Source: Hymenobacter monticola
Lineage (GTDB): Bacteria > Bacteroidota > Bacteroidia > Cytophagales > Hymenobacteraceae
Assembly: GCF_022811645.1 (NCBI RefSeq)
Contig: NZ_CP094534.1
Span: 1,674,001 to 1,738,000, forward strand
Direction of reading: 5' to 3'
Length of the DNA stretch: 64,000 bases
Shown here: positions 6,896 through 14,901 of the stretch, piece after piece
Numbering within the stretch: position 1 is the first letter of the stretch
How the letters are laid out: every line of letters begins with the position of its first letter
The notes under the pieces: generated by a model
Database searches by the model: none
What the model saw: only the letters and a program-made list of their open reading frames with translations
Told to the model about the DNA's origin: nothing
Position numbers and translations under genes: made by a program

Positions 6896-9439
6896 ATGCC
6901 TTGGTCGACCAACTTCCGCCGTTATTGGTGGCTACTGCCGGTGTGCGCCGGGCTGATAGGAATTCTGCTTTTGCTGACCAAAGGACCTGACCCGCAGCCG
7001 ACTTCGGCTCCGGCCCGGAGGACAGTGCGCGCCAAACCCACTCCGCGCGTGCCCGGCGTCGTGAGCTCGCCCCTCGGCTCGGAAGAGCACATGGTGGCCA
7101 TGGCCGACTTCAACGGCGACGGCCACCTGGACCTGGCCCATGCCAACGAGAACTACGGCGAGTTCAATTTCGACCCGCAAGGCACCGTGACCGTCTGGTA
7201 CGGCGACGGCCGCGGGGGCCTGCGCCACGGGCCGGTGCTGCGCGACGCGGACGTGGTGGTGCTGGCGGGCCTCGACGCCGACGCGGACGGCGACGCCGAC
7301 CTGCTGACGGGCGGCAGCATCTACCAGCAAGCGGGCGGCCCCTTGCTGCTGTGGCGCAACGAGGGCCGGGGCCGGCTGGTGCCGCAGCCTGTTCCTGTAC
7401 TCCCCGATTGGGGCGATGTGGACGACCTGAACGTGGGCGATGTGGACGGCGACGGCGACCCCGACGTGGTGCTGGCCGCCGGCGCCCAGCTGGCGGTGGG
7501 GCTGAACGACGGGCATGGCCGCTGGCAATTCCGGAAAGTGGCCCAAAAGCACGGTTTCTACAACGAGCCTTACAAGCGCGTGGCCCTGGCCGACGTGGAC
7601 GGCGACCACGACCTGGATATCCTCTCGCCCGGCGAGCGGGGCAACATGCTCCTCAACGACGGCCAAGGCCACTTTGGCCACGAGCAAATTCTGCCGAAAT
7701 GCAGCGGCTACAGCGTGGCTATTGGCGACCTCAACGGCGACGCGCGGCCCGACCTGGTGATGGAACTGGGCGACATTGGCGAAGGCCAGTTGGGCGTGTT
7801 TCTGAACGACGGCCGCGGGCATTTCGGCCGGCCGGACCTAACGGATACGCTGGCGCACGACGGCCAAAGCCTGGTGGCGCTGGGCGACGTAGACCACGAC
7901 GGCGACCTCGACTTGGTTATCGGTAATGGGACGGTAGGGGTGCGCCTCAACCAGGGCCGGGGCACGTTTGAACCCCTCTACCGAGTGCCTGCGCCGTCGT
8001 CGCACATCCAAGAGCTTCACCTGGCTGACATCAACCACGACGGGCAACTCGACATGCTGGTGCCGAGCGATGTGACGCGGGCCCACCCCCGGCAGCCGCG
8101 GCGCGCTACCCTGGCCACTTTGGCCCCGCCCACGGGCCAGGAGTGTTACGAAGAAGTTGACCAACTGCCCATGGCTGTGGGGGGCGGGCCGGTGCATCTC
8201 GTGGTAGAGGCCGCCATGCTGGCCCGCCTCGTGCTGCCCGCCGGGTATAGCATCGGCCTGGCCTCCTTGCCGTACCGGATGGAGCTGGTGGTGGGCCAAA
8301 GCGGGGCGGTGGAGCACGTCCGGCTGGGTGGGCAGATTGCGCCCGCCGTCGACTCGGCCATGCTGGACACGCTGCGGCAACTGCGCCTGGCGCCCGGCCG
8401 GCTGCACGGCCGGGCGGTGCGCATGCTGCTGCCCCTGCAGCCCCGGCTGGCGGCGCAGGGCCCCCCGCGCACCTTGCTTACCGCCGAGCCCGGCGAGGCC
8501 CCGGTATACGCCCACGCCGACCGCCTGCCGACCGGGCCGGGCGGCGGGCCGCTGGTGCCGTATCTGCGAGAGCAGGTGTTGAACCATTTCCTGCTGCCCG
8601 ATACCGTGCGCGTGCCCCCGCACGGCCGTGTGGTGCTGGGCGGGGTGGTGGAGAAAGACGGGACCGTGACCAGCCGCCGGGGGCTAGACGAACTGCGGTC
8701 GGATATTGCCGAAACCTTGATTCCGGGCCTGGGCAGCGAGCAGCGGGTGGTGCCCGGCCGCCAGCACGGCCGGCGCGTGCGGGTGGCCGTGCGGGTGCCC
8801 ATCGAGCTCACCGGGCCGCATGCGCCCCTGCGTTACTCCGAAGCCCAGCGCCTCGAAGACCAGACCCGGCAGCGGGGCTGGGCCCGCCGGCGCCCCGATG
8901 AAACCGACGACCAGTTTGTGCGCCGGGTGCTGCCCATCTCGCTGGCGGAGGGTGGCTACGGCCGCGTGGTAGCCCACGCGTGGCGGCCCGGCGCGTTTGG
9001 CCGGCAACTGTTCCTCAGTGTCAGCCCCGGGCAGGGTGACAACCCGCACGGCACCGACCTGCTGGTGCTCGACCCCTATCGCCCTAACCGGTATGCCCTG
9101 AGCATATTGCCGGTGCGGGAGCTGGATGATGGTATTTCCCTGGAAGACTTCTTCTTTGCCGACGTGAACCGCGACGGACGCGAGGAATTGCTGGCCCTGA
9201 AGCGGTGCGACCTGCGCGGCACCCTGCTCACGCGCCACGGCCGCTACACCTATTCCGGCTCCGAGCCGCGCTACGCCACCGACGTTTTCTTCTTGGCTGG
9301 CACCAGCCGCGCCGGTCGCCCGCGCTACCGCCCCGACACGGCCGAACGTTTCTACCTCGACGACCTGCCCACCGTGGCGGCCGTGCGCCGCGCCCTGGCC
9401 CGGCACTGGGCCGGGGCTGGCCGGCGCAAGCGGGAGTAG
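6896..9439 (+). CDS. FG-GAP/VCBS repeat protein, membrane-anchored
   Basis: An 847-residue protein. The N-terminus has one hydrophobic segment (WWLLPVCAGLIGILLLLTKG) that may be an uncleaved anchor. It is followed by at least seven calcium-binding FG-GAP blades with DxDxDG-type loops: DFNGDGHLDLA, DADADGDADLL, DVDGDGDPDVV, DVDGDHDLDIL, DLNGDARPDLV, DVDHDGDLDLV and DINHDGQLDML, with another (DVNRDGREELL) near residue 750. The blades should form a beta-propeller. The roughly 350 residues between are Arg/Pro-rich and unrecognised. The ATG at 6896 is preferred to GTG at 6854 because it opens directly before the hydrophobic segment. No T9SS tail is present. Confidence 0.85.
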   Translation: MPWSTNFRRYWWLLPVCAGLIGILLLLTKGPDPQPTSAPARRTVRAKPTPRVPGVVSSPLGSEEHMVAMADFNGDGHLDLAHANENYGEFNFDPQGTVTVWYGDGRGGLRHGPVLRDADVVVLAGLDADADGDADLLTGGSIYQQAGGPLLLWRNEGRGRLVPQPVPVLPDWGDVDDLNVGDVDGDGDPDVVLAAGAQLAVGLNDGHGRWQFRKVAQKHGFYNEPYKRVALADVDGDHDLDILSPGERGNMLLNDGQGHFGHEQILPKCSGYSVAIGDLNGDARPDLVMELGDIGEGQLGVFLNDGRGHFGRPDLTDTLAHDGQSLVALGDVDHDGDLDLVIGNGTVGVRLNQGRGTFEPLYRVPAPSSHIQELHLADINHDGQLDMLVPSDVTRAHPRQPRRATLATLAPPTGQECYEEVDQLPMAVGGGPVHLVVEAAMLARLVLPAGYSIGLASLPYRMELVVGQSGAVEHVRLGGQIAPAVDSAMLDTLRQLRLAPGRLHGRAVRMLLPLQPRLAAQGPPRTLLTAEPGEAPVYAHADRLPTGPGGGPLVPYLREQVLNHFLLPDTVRVPPHGRVVLGGVVEKDGTVTSRRGLDELRSDIAETLIPGLGSEQRVVPGRQHGRRVRVAVRVPIELTGPHAPLRYSEAQRLEDQTRQRGWARRRPDETDDQFVRRVLPISLAEGGYGRVVAHAWRPGAFGRQLFLSVSPGQGDNPHGTDLLVLDPYRPNRYALSILPVRELDDGISLEDFFFADVNRDGREELLALKRCDLRGTLLTRHGRYTYSGSEPRYATDVFFLAGTSRAGRPRYRPDTAERFYLDDLPTVAAVRRALARHWAGAGRRKRE

Positions 9440-9448
9440 CAGCGACAT

Positions 9449-9749
9449 ACTTCCCGCAACCACCGGCACCCGTGCCCACAAGGGAAAGCACAGTAGGTAG
9501 GTGGCCCGGCACTAGTGCCGGTGGCTATGGGAAGTATGCTGATGCCTGCTGGCACCGGTGCCAGTACCCTTCGGCACACCTTCCACATGGCCCGGCACCA
9601 GTGCCAATAGGCATTGGCACACTGGCTACATAGCCCGCCACATGTGGCGGCAGGCATCAACACACCTCCCGCATGGCCCGCCACGCGTGGCGGTGGGCTT
9701 CGGCACACTGCCCACATGGACCGCCACGTGTGGCGGTGGTTGTGGGCAA
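9449..9749. repeat. array of seven 43-bp palindrome-centred units
   Basis: Seven dyad centres fall at 9470/71, 9513/14, 9556/57, 9599/600, 9642/43, 9685/86 and 9728/29, an exact 43-base period. Units 0-3 have the core GGCACNNGTGCC and units 4-6 have CCGCCACNNGTGGCGG, so the fifth base of one arm switches G to C while its partner switches C to G. The linkers are also related (recurring CATGGCCC before and GGCAC after the core). The array fills almost the whole 325-base gap between two convergent genes. 43 is not a multiple of three, so it is not coding. It is not CRISPR-like because the linkers resemble each other. Confidence 0.9.
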
Positions 9750-9764
9750 TGAAACCAGCCCGTG

Positions 9765-10475
9765 CTAATTCAAATCGAGGCCGAACAGGACGCCGAACCA
9801 GGGCTTGTGCTGGTACACCCAATGCTCCGCGTCGGGGCCCAGCAACTGGTCGAGGCCGGCGGCGAGGCCGATGTTGAAAGCCCGGGCATCGTAGATGGCG
9901 GCCAGGCCGCCGTGCAACACCACGCCCTCGTAGTCGGCGGCGGTGGGGCGGGCGGCGGCCGTCACGTCGTCGGTGATGAAGGTGGAGCCTGCCCCAATGA
10001 AGGCCCCGTAGCCCAGCCCTGTGGCCCGGATGTGCGGCGTGGGCCCAAACGGGGTGGTGCGTTTGGTGCGCAAGGAGTAGAAATCGAGCCGCCGGCCCAC
10101 GTAAAGGGCGGCGTTGAAATTGGTGTTGAGCTGCACCGGCACCCCGCCCTGCGGCGGCCGCACCTTGAAGGGAATGGTGAACACGTCGAGGTCGAGCCGG
10201 CGGCGCAGCAGCCACAGCCGCTGGGTGGGCAGCAGGGCGTAGCGGTAGGTGCGGGGCCGGCCGGCGGGCGCGTCGGGCGTCAGCAGCAGGGTATCGGCCC
10301 GCTGCTGCACATAAAGCGGCTGGTTGGAGGCCAGCGCCGCCAGCGTGTCGCCCGCCGGGCGGTGCACCACGCGGTAGTAGCCGTCGTCGAGCTGCGTCAC
10401 GTTGCCCAGCACCGCGCAGCCGCCCAGTGCCAGCGCGGCCGCGGGCAGCAGCAAGGAGGAGCGGTAGCGGGGCAT
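9765..10475 (-). CDS. hypothetical lipoprotein
   Basis: A 236-residue protein with a lipobox: LALGGC with Cys20 after a short basic and hydrophobic signal (MPRYRSSLLLPAAALALGGC). After that come YYRVVHRPAGDTLAAL and alternating strands such as NTNFNAALYVGRRLDFYS and GYGAFIGAGSTFITDDV, and it ends FGVLFGLDLN. This suggests a small beta-barrel or lipocalin-like outer-membrane protein. I do not recognise the family. Its 3' end faces the 43-bp array and the FG-GAP gene convergently. Confidence 0.75.
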   Translation of the reverse strand: MPRYRSSLLLPAAALALGGCAVLGNVTQLDDGYYRVVHRPAGDTLAALASNQPLYVQQRADTLLLTPDAPAGRPRTYRYALLPTQRLWLLRRRLDLDVFTIPFKVRPPQGGVPVQLNTNFNAALYVGRRLDFYSLRTKRTTPFGPTPHIRATGLGYGAFIGAGSTFITDDVTAAARPTAADYEGVVLHGGLAAIYDARAFNIGLAAGLDQLLGPDAEHWVYQHKPWFGVLFGLDLN

Positions 10476-10503
10476 GGAGGGCGGATTTGAGGTTTCTTAA
10501 AAC

Positions 10504-10592
10504 GTCATGCAGAGCGACAGCAAAGCATCTTTACCGCGCAGCGCAATCAATTACTGCTGCAGTAAAGAGGTTTTGCTGACGTTCTGCATGAC
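10504..10592. repeat. long imperfect inverted repeat (GTCATGCAGA type)
   Basis: The left arm 10504-10542 and right arm 10556-10592 are reverse complements over about 37 bases with a few mismatches, beginning GTCATGCAGA and including CAGCAAA and TCTTTAC. A single diverged half-copy lies at 33655-33690. This looks like a dispersed non-coding repeat between the lipoprotein and mgtE, both on the minus strand, and could act as a terminator for mgtE. Confidence 0.75.
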
Positions 10593-10614
10593 ATTCAACT
10601 TACTGAAAATCCTG

Positions 10615-11991
10615 TTACAGCAGCGTGCCGCGCAAAAGCAGCAGGGCCACGGTGAAATAGATAATCAGCCCCGTTACGTCTACCAGCGTGGCTACAAAGG
10701 GCGCCGACGAAGTGGCCGGGTCCAGCCCCAGCTTCTTGAGCAGCAGCGGCAGCATGGAGCCCGCCAACGAGCCCCACAGCACAATGCCCACCAGCGCCAC
10801 GCCCACCGTGAGGGCCACCAGCACCCAATGCTCGCCGTAGATGGGCGTGATGCTTTGCCAGATGGCAATGCGCCCGAAGCCCACCAGCCCCAGAATCAAA
10901 CCCAGGGCCAGGCCCGTGATGATTTCGCGCCGCAGCACCCGCCACCACTCGCCCAGCGTGAACTCGCCCAGCGCCATGGCCCGGATGATGAGCGAGGTGG
11001 CCTGCGAGCCCGAGTTGCCCCCGGAGCTGATGATGAGCGGCACGAACTGCATGAGCACGATGGCCTTTTGCAGCTCGCCCTCGAAGAACTGCATGGCCGA
11101 AGCCGTGAGCAGTTCGCCCAGAAACAGCACCACCAGCCAGCCGGCCCGCTTCTGCACCAGCCGCATGAGCGGCATGGTGAGGTAAGGCTCGTCCAGTGCC
11201 TCGGAGCCGCCCAGCTTCTGAATGTCCTCGGTGTCTTCTTCCTCGCGAATGCTGAGGATGTCGTCCTGCGTCACGATGCCAAGCAGAATGCCCGAATCTG
11301 ACACCACGGGCAGGGCAATGCGGTCGTTGCGCCGGAAAATATCAATGGCTTCCTCCTGGTCCTGGGCGGCGTTCAGGCTCACGTAGCGGCGGTCCATGAG
11401 GTCGCGCACCCGGGCGGCGGGCGCCGAGAGCAGAAACTCCCGAATGCGGATGTCGTCGATGAGCACGCCGTGGGCATCGGTCACGTAGAGCATGCTCAGC
11501 GTTTCGGACTGCCCGCCGTGCTGGCGGATGTAGTCGAGCACCTGCTGCACCGTCCAGTTCTCGCGGATGGCGATGTAGTCGGGCGTCATCAGCCGGCCCA
11601 CCGAGTATTCGGGGTAGCCCAGCAGTTGCAGCGTCACCTTGCGTTCTTCCTCGCTCAGGCTTTGCACCAGCTCGGCCACGAAGTTGGCGGGCAGAAACTC
11701 CAGCAGGGCCGTGCGGTCGTCGGGCGACATCTCGTTGAGGATGTCGGCCATCTTGTCCTGGGCCAGGTTGGCCAGGAAGTGCCGTTGCACCTCCAAATCG
11801 AGGTATTCGAACACCTCGGTGGCCAGCTTGAGCGGCAGCAGCCGAAAGATGATGAGCTGTTCCCGGTCCTCTTCGGCCTCAATGAGCGCCACCAGCTCCG
11901 AGGGCTGGAAATCGCGAAGCAGCTGCTTTAACTTAAAAAATTCGCCCTCCTGAATCAGGGACGTGATGGTTTCCACGGTCTGCGGCTGCAT
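10615..11991 (-). CDS. mgtE: magnesium transporter MgtE
   Basis: The 458-residue protein has the full MgtE layout: an N-terminal superhelical domain (residues 1 to about 125, with LLPLKLATEVFEYLD and MSPDDRTALLEFLP), paired CBS domains (about 130-250, including VSDSGILLGIVTQDDIL) and five membrane segments from about residue 275. The pore segment FVPLIISSGGNSGSQATSLIIRAMALGE carries the conserved SGGNSGSQ signature. It is an inner-membrane Mg2+ channel that closes when its cytosolic domain binds Mg2+. A -7 box lies about 65 bases upstream of the ATG. No M-box riboswitch is visible in the short leader. Confidence 0.97.
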   Translation of the reverse strand: MQPQTVETITSLIQEGEFFKLKQLLRDFQPSELVALIEAEEDREQLIIFRLLPLKLATEVFEYLDLEVQRHFLANLAQDKMADILNEMSPDDRTALLEFLPANFVAELVQSLSEEERKVTLQLLGYPEYSVGRLMTPDYIAIRENWTVQQVLDYIRQHGGQSETLSMLYVTDAHGVLIDDIRIREFLLSAPAARVRDLMDRRYVSLNAAQDQEEAIDIFRRNDRIALPVVSDSGILLGIVTQDDILSIREEEDTEDIQKLGGSEALDEPYLTMPLMRLVQKRAGWLVVLFLGELLTASAMQFFEGELQKAIVLMQFVPLIISSGGNSGSQATSLIIRAMALGEFTLGEWWRVLRREIITGLALGLILGLVGFGRIAIWQSITPIYGEHWVLVALTVGVALVGIVLWGSLAGSMLPLLLKKLGLDPATSSAPFVATLVDVTGLIIYFTVALLLLRGTLL

Positions 11992-12054
11992 GAAAAAGAG
12001 AGGAGGGGAGATGCTTCGCTAGGCAAGCGGGGTTGATGGAGAAAATAAGCCCCA

Positions 12055-12062
12055 CAAAAGTA
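12055..12062 (-). promoter_or_regulatory. -7 box TACTTTTG of mgtE
   Basis: Exact TAnnTTTG on the minus strand, 63 bases before the mgtE ATG at 11991. Confidence 0.5.
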
Positions 12063-12117
12063 GGGCGAACTGGGCGGTAAATGGGTGTTGGGTGAGGAGA
12101 AAAGAAGTGGCTGGGCT

Positions 12118-12214
12118 GTCATCCTAGGCTCCGCGAAGGACCTTCTCCCGTCTTCGCCGTAAGAGAGGCACTGCAAATGCGTGCAGCCGCGAGAAGGTCC
12201 TCCGTGGCGCGGAC
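12118..12214. repeat. inverted repeat GGACCTTCTC type in the mgtE-cyanophycinase gap
   Basis: CCGCGAAGGACCTTCTC (12131-12147) is mirrored by 12191-12207 with two mismatches over 17 bases; a 43-base middle separates them. The left side is preceded by GTCATCCTAGG. It has the look of a dispersed intergenic repeat. Apart from the mgtE promoter, the 311-base gap 11992-12302 shows nothing else. Confidence 0.65.
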
Positions 12215-12302
12215 GGCTGATAAAGCGTGGCACCACCTTTCCATCCCCGTCCGCTGAGTGTCATTCAAGCCCCAACTTGCCGTCCCAACCGCTTCCCAAG
12301 CT

Positions 12303-13115
12303 ATGCCCACTGAAACTTCTGCCGCCGCGCCCCTCGGCACTCTCGTCATGCTGGGCGGCGGCGACGACGACCCCATGCTGGCCCTGCTGGCCCGCCTGCT
12401 GCCCGACCGCCACGCCCCCATCGAAATCCTCACCACCGCCAGCCGCCGCCAGCCCGCCCGCACCGCCGCTGCCTACGCCCACGCCCTGCACCAGCAAGGC
12501 TGCCCCCACGTGCGCCACCTGCAAGTGTGCGAAGACTATCCCGCCGACGCCCCCGAAACGCTCCAGCGCCTGCGCGACGCCGCCTTGGTGTTCATGAGCG
12601 GCGGCGACCAGGAGCGCATCACCGAATTTCTGCTGGGCACCGAGTTCCTGAACATCCTCCGCCATAAGTATGCAACCGAGCGTCAGTTCTTTGTGGCCGG
12701 CACCAGCGCCGGTGCCAGCGCCATGGCCGAGGTGATGCTGGTGCACGGCCACGGCTGGCGCAGCCTGCTCGGCGGCCAGATTGAGGTGAAGCCCGGCCTG
12801 GGCTTGCTGCCGGGCGTGCTGCTCGACCAGCACTTTGCCGAGCGCGGCCGTTACCCGCGCCTCATGCACGCCGTGCTGGCCCGGCCCGCGCTGCTCGGCA
12901 TCGGCCTGAGCGAAGAAACCGGCCTCATCGTGCGCGCCGGCCAGCCCGCCGAGGTATTTGGCGAGGAAGCCGTGGTGGTGGTGGATGCCGCCGACGCGAC
13001 CCACAACAACCTGCCCACCCTGGCCGCGGACGAGGTCATCAGCGGCCACAACCTGCGGCTGCACCTGCTGGTGGCCGGCCAACACTTGGATTTGGCCACG
13101 CGGGCGGTGAAGTAG
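12303..13115 (+). CDS. cyanophycinase, peptidase family S51
   Basis: The 270-residue cytoplasmic serine exopeptidase opens GTLVMLGGGDDDPML and carries the S51 nucleophile motif VAGTSAGASAMAE, preceded by FMSGGDQERITEFL. It also has the LLPGVLLDQHFAERGRYPRL segment of cyanophycinases. The reaction releases beta-Asp-Arg dipeptides from cyanophycin. ATG 12303 gives the normal family length, while a GTG 45 bases upstream adds unrelated residues. No cyanophycin synthetase (cphA) or isoaspartyl dipeptidase is in the window, so its substrate here could be another beta-aspartyl peptide. Confidence 0.9.
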   Translation: MPTETSAAAPLGTLVMLGGGDDDPMLALLARLLPDRHAPIEILTTASRRQPARTAAAYAHALHQQGCPHVRHLQVCEDYPADAPETLQRLRDAALVFMSGGDQERITEFLLGTEFLNILRHKYATERQFFVAGTSAGASAMAEVMLVHGHGWRSLLGGQIEVKPGLGLLPGVLLDQHFAERGRYPRLMHAVLARPALLGIGLSEETGLIVRAGQPAEVFGEEAVVVVDAADATHNNLPTLAADEVISGHNLRLHLLVAGQHLDLATRAVK

Positions 13116-13192
13116 GGCAGGAGGGTATGGGGGTAAGAGGGTAGGAGGTATTTGCGCACCTCTTACCCTCTTACCCCCATACCCTCCTGCCC
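13115..13192 (+). repeat. low-complexity 35-bp hairpin after the cyanophycinase gene
   Basis: The left arm 13115-13149 starts at the last base of the stop codon and consists of GGGTA/GAGG words. The right arm 13158-13192 is its reverse complement at 34 of 35 positions, with an 8-base loop. It will form a very stable stem in RNA and probably ends transcription, although no long T run follows. Confidence 0.85.
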
Positions 13193-13222
13193 TGGAATAA
13201 GAACCCGGGCACCAAAGCGCGC

Positions 13223-13230
13223 TACATTTG
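13223..13230 (+). promoter_or_regulatory. -7 box TACATTTG of the YwqK-like gene
   Basis: Exact TAnnTTTG, 39 bases before the ATG at 13270. Confidence 0.5.
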
Positions 13231-13269
13231 CGTTAGGGCCGCGGTATTATTGTTGGCTATTTTCAATTC

Positions 13270-14319
13270 ATGGGTATCTCTCGTTTGGGGCCACGGCCGC
13301 TGCGTTTTTTGGGGGGAATGATGCTGGCGCTATTCACGGTGCTGCCGTGGGCGTGCACCCGCAAAACGGTGTCGTTCAAAAGCACGCCCGACGAACCCTT
13401 GGCAATGGTGTCGGACACGCTGACCACGACCGGTGACACGCTCAACGGCAAGCCCTCGCTGAGCACGGCCCGCAAGGCGGTGCTCACCAAGGAGCAAGAA
13501 AAGGCCGCCAAGGACGCGGAGAAGGACGCCCAGCGAAAGTCGAAAAAGAAGAAGAAAAACGTCTTCCTGGGCGAGAAGATGAAGAAGGCCTTCGTGAAGA
13601 CCGGCCCGAAAGGCCGCAATCAGAAAATCACCATCTTCTACTACCTGAAGTACCCCAAACCGCTTAATGCCTACGCGCCGGCCTATTACTACTACGACAC
13701 CAAGAAGCGGAAGATTCTGAAGCTGGCGGCGGTGGAGGAAGACGCCGCGCAACTCAAAATCATGCACGGCCCCTACAAGGTAATGCAGAACAACAAGGTG
13801 CTAGAAACCGGTTACTACGCCCTCGGCACCCGGCACCTGCGCTGGGAAACCTTCAACCAAAACGGCGTGCTGCTCACCAAGACGCACTACGAAATGGGCT
13901 TCCCGCGCGACGCCAACGTGAGCTACTACGGCGAAGACCGGAGCAAAATCAACGAAATTGTGCCCTATGTGAACGGCAAGCTTGAGGGCGACTACGCCAA
14001 GTTCTTCCAGAACGGCCAGCCCGAATGGCGCGGCCAGTTCGAGAACGGCAAGCGCGTGGGCATCTGGACCAAGTACTGGGGCTTCCGCAGCCGCCGCCGC
14101 TACGAGTACCAGTACGGCGAGTCGGGCTACGACCCCGAGGTGGCCGAACCCGAGCTCATCCGCGAGTACAGCCGCGAGGCCAAGCTCGTCTTCGACAAAG
14201 AAAAGAGCCTCGACACGCGCAACGAGCCCCAGGCCGACCCCAACCCGGCCCGCCGCCCCGGCTACACCCCCCGCACCGTTCCCAAAGCCGCACCTAAGGT
14301 GGCGCCGAAGCGGCGGTAG
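13270..14319 (+). CDS. YwqK/MORN-variant repeat lipoprotein
   Basis: A 349-residue protein with a likely lipobox (LPWAC, Cys29). A charged, Lys-rich stretch (EKAAKDAEKDAQRKSKKKKKN) follows, then MORN-variant repeats of the YwqK family: GPYKVMQNNKVLETGYYALG, GKLEGDYAKFFQNGQPEWRG and FENGKRVGIWTKYW. The C-terminus is Pro/Ala/Lys-rich and probably disordered. It would sit on the periplasmic side of a membrane. YwqK-type domains are called toxin-antitoxin related in some databases on weak grounds, and nothing here supports that. Function unknown. Confidence 0.82.
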   Translation: MGISRLGPRPLRFLGGMMLALFTVLPWACTRKTVSFKSTPDEPLAMVSDTLTTTGDTLNGKPSLSTARKAVLTKEQEKAAKDAEKDAQRKSKKKKKNVFLGEKMKKAFVKTGPKGRNQKITIFYYLKYPKPLNAYAPAYYYYDTKKRKILKLAAVEEDAAQLKIMHGPYKVMQNNKVLETGYYALGTRHLRWETFNQNGVLLTKTHYEMGFPRDANVSYYGEDRSKINEIVPYVNGKLEGDYAKFFQNGQPEWRGQFENGKRVGIWTKYWGFRSRRRYEYQYGESGYDPEVAEPELIREYSREAKLVFDKEKSLDTRNEPQADPNPARRPGYTPRTVPKAAPKVAPKRR

Positions 14320-14330
14320 AGGGAATACAG

Positions 14331-14396
14331 GGGAGTAGGGAAGGTGGGGAAATAGGCAGGAGGCAAATATGCCTGTCTCTCATCTTCCCTTCTCCC
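14331..14396. repeat. low-complexity purine/pyrimidine hairpin
   Basis: The purine-rich arm 14331-14358 pairs imperfectly with the pyrimidine-rich arm 14370-14396 around an 11-base loop that contains GCAAATA. It lies between the convergent YwqK-like gene and yraN and resembles the hairpin at 13115-13192 in its word-repeat style. Confidence 0.65.
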
Positions 14397-14405
14397 TCTT
14401 CTCCA

Positions 14406-14765
14406 CTAATAAAACGCGTCTTCAAAGTGCTCGATGCGGAAGCCCTGGCTGAGCTGTGTCAGAGCCACGATGTCGAAGCGAATGTCGCCGCGCCAGTCCA
14501 GCTCTTCCTGCAGATGCGTGGCCGCGAGGCGAAACAGTTCTTTTTTGCGGGCCGAGACAAAGGTTTCCGGCGTGCCGTACTGGCCCGAGGAGCGGGTTTT
14601 CACTTCCGCAAAAACCAGCAGGGCCTGGCCCTGGCGCAGCACTAGGTCCACTTCGGCACGGCCATGACGGTAGCCGAGTGCCAGCACTTCGTAGCCGCGG
14701 GTTTCAAAATACGCGGCGGCGGCGGCTTCGCCGGCTTGTCCTAATTCGTGGGGCGCGTGGGCCAT
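14406..14765 (-). CDS. YraN family protein (UPF0102)
   Basis: The 119-residue protein matches YraN/UPF0102, a restriction-endonuclease-like fold: GQAGEAAAAAYFETRGYEVL at the N-terminus, RHGRAEVDLVLRQGQALLVF and FAEVKTRSSGQYG. The E-V-D and E-V-K residues correspond to the PD-(D/E)xK catalytic set. The ATG at 14765 gives the usual length of about 120; an upstream start would add a 29-residue hydrophobic extension that overlaps the lipB promoter region. Its cellular role is not established. Confidence 0.9.
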   Translation of the reverse strand: MAHAPHELGQAGEAAAAAYFETRGYEVLALGYRHGRAEVDLVLRQGQALLVFAEVKTRSSGQYGTPETFVSARKKELFRLAATHLQEELDWRGDIRFDIVALTQLSQGFRIEHFEDAFY

Positions 14766-14868
14766 GAGCAACAGTAGGGGAGGGAAAGCACGGGACAAGG
14801 CCTGCGCCAGCCGCAAAACCGTGCAAGCTAACCGCCGAAGCGCGCAAGCCAAAGCCTACGGCGGTTTG

Positions 14869-14876
14869 TACCTTTG
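14869..14876 (+). promoter_or_regulatory. -7 box TACCTTTG of lipB
   Basis: Exact TAnnTTTG, 25 bases before the lipB ATG. It excludes in-frame starts further upstream. Confidence 0.6.
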
Positions 14877-14901
14877 CACTCCGTTTCATCAACTCTCGCC
14901 C

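Noticed and set aside
9449..9749. Possible CRISPR array
   Set aside because: The spacing is regular, but the linkers are similar to one another, the palindromic cores vary, and no cas gene is present.
11992..12054. M-box type riboswitch before mgtE
   Set aside because: The leader from the predicted start to the ATG is only about 60 bases, too short for an M-box.
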